Shown piece after piece: positions 60,810-64,000 of a stretch of DNA of 64,000 nucleotides. This DNA comes from Amycolatopsis cihanbeyliensis (lineage in GTDB: Bacteria; Actinomycetota; Actinomycetes; Mycobacteriales; Pseudonocardiaceae): the NCBI RefSeq assembly GCF_006715045.1, contig NZ_VFML01000001.1, forward strand, positions 4,246,501 through 4,310,500. The letters run 5' to 3'. The position numbers and the translations under genes are program-made. How positions within the stretch are numbered: the first letter of the stretch is position 1; each line of letters opens with the position of its first letter. Below the pieces are notes generated by a model. The model was not told the DNA's origin. It was given only the letters and a program-made list of their open reading frames with translations, and ran no database searches.

Positions 60810-62066
60810 ATGGAGCTGACCCAACGATTCCCGGCCGGGGCGCCGGTCGCGGCCGGCGCGCTGCTGGCGGACCTGCGTGCCGAGCCGCGGGGCGGCAGGC
60901 TCGGCGTCGGCGACGAGCGGATCGTCGAGTTCCTGACCAGGTTTGCCCGCACCCTGCTCGCACCGGCCACCGCCCGCCGGTACCCCGAGCTGGCCTCGCT
61001 GGGGTTCTTCCTGCGGAAGGGTGAGATCGCCAGGGCGCTTTCCGGGCTGCGCGACACCGAGAACGCGCTGCGCTTCCCGCGCGGCCTCGTCTTCCACGTG
61101 CCACCGGCCAATGTGGACACCATCTTCGTCTACTCCTGGGCGCTGTCCGCGCTGGCCGGTAACCACAACGTGGTCCGGGTGTCCGGCCGCTCGGCAGGCG
61201 CCGCCGAGGCCGTGCTGGACGCGCTGGACACCGCGTTGGGCGAGGTGAGCGAGGACTGCGCGGCCGTCGTGCGACAGACCCAGCGGATGGTCACCTACGA
61301 CCGCAGCGACGAGGTCAGCTCGACCCTTTCCGCCGCCTGTGACCTGCGGGTCGTCTGGGGCGGGGACGCCTCCGTGCGGGCGCTGCGGCAGTACCCGCTC
61401 GCCCCGCATGCCCGCGACCTCACCTTCCCGGACCGCTCCTCCTTCGCCGTGCTCTCGGTACCCGGCTGGCAACGGGCGAGCCGGGACGAACGTGAGCGCG
61501 CCGTGCGGGGTTTCTACAACGACGCCTACTGGTTCGACCAGGCCGCCTGCTCCTCGCCGCGGGCGGTGTTCTGGGTCGGCGAGCCGGACGCGGCAGCCGA
61601 GGCGGCCGCGCGGTTCCGCGAGCTGCTCGCCGGGGTGCTCGCCGAGCGGGAACACGTCACCGAGCCCGCGATGGCGGTGCAGAAGCGGGTCGCCGCGTAC
61701 GGGGCGGCGGTGGATGGCACGATTGACCGGATGTCCTTTACCGGCGCGGGTGCGGATGTCAACGGCATCGCCACCCTGGAGCTGGCCGAGCCCGCCGCGC
61801 TGCCGCGGCAGTGGCTCGGGGCCGGGACGTTCGCCCAGGGCAACGTCCGTACGCTGGCGGAGCTGGCGCCGATCGTGGTGCGCAAGGACCAGACCGTCAG
61901 CCAGTTCGGGTTCGACAGGGTCGAGCTGACCGAGTTCGCCCGGCAGGTGGCCGGGCGGGGTGTGGACCGGATTGTTCCGTTCGGGTCGGCGTTGACCTTC
62001 TCCGCGATCTGGGACGGCTACGACCTGCTGACCGAGTTCAGCCGCCTGGTGACCGTTGCGACCTGA
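60810..62066 (+). CDS. luxC: LuxC-family acyl reductase
   Basis: 418 residues of the LuxC/aldehyde-dehydrogenase superfamily. N-terminal ALRFPRGLVFHVPPANVDTIFVYSW, nucleotide-binding SGRSAGAAEAV, and the catalytic Cys247 in YWFDQAACSSPRAVFWVG. LuxC accepts an acyl group from LuxE or an acyl thioester and reduces it with NADPH to a fatty aldehyde. It sits 19 bp after luxE and should be its partner. In this cluster the aldehyde could feed an aminotransferase or be reduced further. Confidence 0.9.
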   Translation: MELTQRFPAGAPVAAGALLADLRAEPRGGRLGVGDERIVEFLTRFARTLLAPATARRYPELASLGFFLRKGEIARALSGLRDTENALRFPRGLVFHVPPANVDTIFVYSWALSALAGNHNVVRVSGRSAGAAEAVLDALDTALGEVSEDCAAVVRQTQRMVTYDRSDEVSSTLSAACDLRVVWGGDASVRALRQYPLAPHARDLTFPDRSSFAVLSVPGWQRASRDERERAVRGFYNDAYWFDQAACSSPRAVFWVGEPDAAAEAAARFRELLAGVLAEREHVTEPAMAVQKRVAAYGAAVDGTIDRMSFTGAGADVNGIATLELAEPAALPRQWLGAGTFAQGNVRTLAELAPIVVRKDQTVSQFGFDRVELTEFARQVAGRGVDRIVPFGSALTFSAIWDGYDLLTEFSRLVTVAT

Positions 62067-62082
62067 GGAGACACCTGCCGAG

Positions 62083-63108
62083 ATGACAGCCGTCGATCGC
62101 GAGGCGGCCGTCGTCCCGGCCGCGTCCCAGCAGCCGGCAGATCAGCCGGACGAGCAGCCGGAACAGCGAAAGCCGCTGAAGGCGAGGCTGCTCGACGTCG
62201 TCCGCTGGGTCGCCATCGCCGTGGTGGTCTTCTTCGCGGCCAGGCAGCTGGTCACGAACTGGGCCGAGTTCTGGGCGACGATCCGGGGAATCCCGTGGCA
62301 GTCCTCCGTGCTCAGCCTGCTGGTGCTGGTCCTGAGCATCGGGGTGGGCGTGTACGCCTGGCAGGTGATCGTGAACGACCTGGGTACCCGGGTCGGCTAC
62401 CCGCGCGGGGCGCAGATCAACCTGGTGGGTTCGCTCGGCAAGTACGTCCCCGGCTCGGTGTGGGCGTACCTGCTGCAGATGGAGCTGGGCAAGAAGGCGG
62501 GTCTGGCCAGGGCGCGGATCTTCACCAGCTCCCTCATCCACTTCGGCGTCGGCGTGGTCGCCGCGCTGGTGCTGTCCCTGTTCGCGATGCCCGCGGTGTT
62601 CGCGAACAGCCCGCGGGCCTGGTGGCTGCTGGTGCTGATCCCGCTCGGGCTGGTCGCACTACACCCCCGCGTGCTGACCTGGGGCACCTCCCTGGTGCTG
62701 CGGATACTGCGCAGGCCGGCGCTGGACCACCGGTTCAGCTACGCCACCGTGGGCAGGGTGTTCGGCGCGCTGCTCGGGGTGTACGCCCTGCAGGGGTTGC
62801 ACCTGTGGTTGCTGGCCAACTCGGTGGGCGCCCCCGGCTTCGCCGGCTACGTGCTGTGCGTCGGCGCCATGGCCATCGCGATGACCTCGGGCAACTTCGC
62901 GTTCATCATGCCGAGCGGCGCCGGGGTGCGCGAGGTGGTGATGGTGGCCGTGCTCACCGCCACCGCGATCTCCGGGCCGCAGGCGCTCGCCTTCGCGCTG
63001 GCCTCCAGGGTCATGTTCACCGTCGCCGACCTGATCACCGCGGGCTCGGCGGCGCTGACCGCACGACTGAGCGGTATGCGTTCCGCTCGGGTAGGGGCAG
63101 GCCGGTAG
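62083..63108 (+). CDS. Lysylphosphatidylglycerol synthase TM / UPF0104-type membrane protein
   Basis: 341 residues from the ATG at 62083. Acidic Pro/Gln-rich head (about 1-35), then about eight membrane helices with the family motif VGSLGKYVPGSVWAYLLQMELGKKAG and the late helix pair FAFIMPSGAGVREVVMVAVL. Related proteins flip or join lipid-linked compounds. Placed after luxC in the same operon, it may move the lipid- or acyl-linked product across the membrane. Its 3' end overlaps the convergent gene by 74 bp. Confidence 0.8.
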   Translation: MTAVDREAAVVPAASQQPADQPDEQPEQRKPLKARLLDVVRWVAIAVVVFFAARQLVTNWAEFWATIRGIPWQSSVLSLLVLVLSIGVGVYAWQVIVNDLGTRVGYPRGAQINLVGSLGKYVPGSVWAYLLQMELGKKAGLARARIFTSSLIHFGVGVVAALVLSLFAMPAVFANSPRAWWLLVLIPLGLVALHPRVLTWGTSLVLRILRRPALDHRFSYATVGRVFGALLGVYALQGLHLWLLANSVGAPGFAGYVLCVGAMAIAMTSGNFAFIMPSGAGVREVVMVAVLTATAISGPQALAFALASRVMFTVADLITAGSAALTARLSGMRSARVGAGR

Positions 63109-64000
63109 CCGGGGCCAGCCGGTAGATCGACGCGCTGGGGTTGCGGTAGACCAGCTCGAGAAACGGGGCGTCGTCCAGTCCGGTCAGGCCGGGTTGCCGG
63201 GTGAACTCGGTGAAGTTGCCGCCGCCGCCCAGGATCACCCAGCGCACGCCCAGCCGCCGCACCGCGGCGCGCACCTCCGGATTGGTCGGGTACTCGTTGA
63301 AGTGCGCGCCGAGCAACTCCGCCTCGGCCGGCTGCCGGGTGCCGTCGAAATGCCCCGCGACGGTCCGTACCCCGCTGAGCGCGTAGGTCCAGACCGAGCC
63401 GTCGGCCCGGTCGTTCATCGCCCAGTCACCCGGCGCCGCCAGCTCGCCGAGCCGGCGCATCGCCGCCGCCTCGGCCGGACTGGTCTTCATGTTGTCGTCC
63501 ACGGGGTCGTAGTAGCCGGAGGTGATCGCCCTGGCGTTGCTGCCGGTGTAGAGCCCGCCGGTGACCGTGCCGAACCCGAGCAACAGCACGGCACCGAATC
63601 CGGCCGCCTGCCATGTCCCGCCCGGCACCGGTAGCCCGCGTAGCCGGCGGGCCACCGTGGCCTGCACCTCGGCGAGCCCGTGCGCGGCGATCAGCAGCAG
63701 CGGCAGGATCGCCATGGCCACGAACCGGTACGGATCGTCCCACCACGGCCTTGCGATGGTCATCACCAGCGGATGGTCCGATGTGGACACGGCGACATAC
63801 AGCACGCCGCTCAGCAACGCGGTGCCGGCGATCCAGCGCAGCCCGTTCAACCGGGGGAGGAACAGCAGGCCCAGCAGTAGCGCGAGGGCGAGCCAGACCT
63901 GCGGGGCCGCCGACTGGTGCTGGAAGGTCAGCAGGGTGCCGACGGCCTGGTTGACCGGCCGGGTGCTCCCCCAGCCGTAGTACGGGATGTCGCTGGTCGC
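63035..64000 (-). CDS. C-terminal part of a DUF6541/GT-C-like membrane protein (cut by window edge)
   Basis: The frame is open from the right edge (64000) to a TGA at 63035, so at least 321 residues of the C-terminal part are present; a TTG near 63850 is not the true start. It shows the luminal block DIPYYGWGSTRPVNQAVGTLL, several helices, a PWWDDPYRFVAM loop (acidic residues near a membrane edge) and a large outer domain at the end (NDRADGSVWTYALSGVRTV, VRWVILGGGGNFTEF). This fits large DUF6541 glycosyltransferase-like membrane proteins and would suit transfer of a sugar outside the cell. It is convergent and overlaps the flippase-like gene by 74 bp. Confidence 0.8.
   Translation of the reverse strand, partial: ATSDIPYYGWGSTRPVNQAVGTLLTFQHQSAAPQVWLALALLLGLLFLPRLNGLRWIAGTALLSGVLYVAVSTSDHPLVMTIARPWWDDPYRFVAMAILPLLLIAAHGLAEVQATVARRLRGLPVPGGTWQAAGFGAVLLLGFGTVTGGLYTGSNARAITSGYYDPVDDNMKTSPAEAAAMRRLGELAAPGDWAMNDRADGSVWTYALSGVRTVAGHFDGTRQPAEAELLGAHFNEYPTNPEVRAAVRRLGVRWVILGGGGNFTEFTRQPGLTGLDDAPFLELVYRNPSASIYRLAPATGLPLPERNAYRSVVRSAPPSPR

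Noticed and set aside
57146..62066. Bioluminescence operon
   Set aside because: LuxE and LuxC are present but LuxA, LuxB, LuxD and flavin reductase are not visible. The context is amino-sugar and carrier-protein chemistry.

Overview
The window is high-GC actinomycete DNA, most like a member of the Pseudonocardiaceae (Amycolatopsis or Saccharomonospora type). The signs are GTG/TTG starts, ATGA/GTGA gene overlaps, several DUF3558 lipoproteins, paired DUF5753 regulators and DUF397 proteins, ESX-type secretion genes, a SARP/AfsR regulator, and a core segment syntenic with Mycobacterium tuberculosis Rv3834c-Rv3838c. The genus is inferred from gene content and was not tested.

Region by region. (1) 1-3.5 kb: small membrane and lipoprotein genes, then a minus-strand ESX-flavoured operon that is visibly poorer in GC; its first gene appears frameshifted. 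(2) 3.7-16.7 kb is an accessory, defence-like island. It holds an orphan PglW-type protein (NERD nuclease, pseudokinase, active kinase), a Phd/VapC toxin-antitoxin pair, a lone DUF397 protein, a large helicase/PLD-like protein whose catalytic motifs are all altered, and two large proteins without clear function. Tandem and dispersed repeats lie between them. (3) 16.8-22.7 kb: secreted or envelope enzymes (serine hydrolase, anchor-P protein, L,D-transpeptidase, membrane hydrolase), pantothenate kinase and a macro-domain protein. (4) 22.8-37 kb: the conserved pheA / histidine phosphatase / minimal zincin / septum-formation / serS neighbourhood. It is interrupted by TenA, an MFS exporter, a phosphoesterase remnant with an inverted-repeat element, DUF2252, a regulator pair, a YgiB/YgiC/DUF350-like module and a haloalkane dehalogenase. 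(5) 37-44.5 kb: a P450 / LhgO-like oxidase pair with a divergent TetR gene and a clear operator, then a 1048-residue AfsR-type regulator. (6) 44.6-49 kb: an ESX substrate/chaperone operon (PE-like, lipoprotein, PPE-like, EspG) and a second DUF397/DUF5753 pair.

(7) 49.2-64 kb is a biosynthetic cluster. It has two DegT-family aminotransferases, a sugar epimerase, a GT4 glycosyltransferase, a hexapeptide acyltransferase, a Gfo/Idh oxidoreductase, an ATP-grasp enzyme and a HAD phosphatase. These are followed by an acyl carrier protein, a ketoreductase, an AMP-dependent ligase, a LuxE-type acyl-protein synthetase and a LuxC-type acyl reductase, then a flippase-like membrane protein and a DUF6541-type membrane protein that runs off the window. 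No LuxAB or LuxD is visible. The layout suggests that a carrier-bound acyl group is reduced to an aldehyde and joined to an amino-sugar or glycoconjugate.

The two places most likely to hold undescribed biology are the orphan PglW plus degenerate helicase/PLD island and the Lux-type acyl-reduction/amino-sugar cluster. A roughly 200-bp dispersed repeat occurs in both. No tRNA, rRNA, CRISPR array, insertion sequence or replication origin was recognised.
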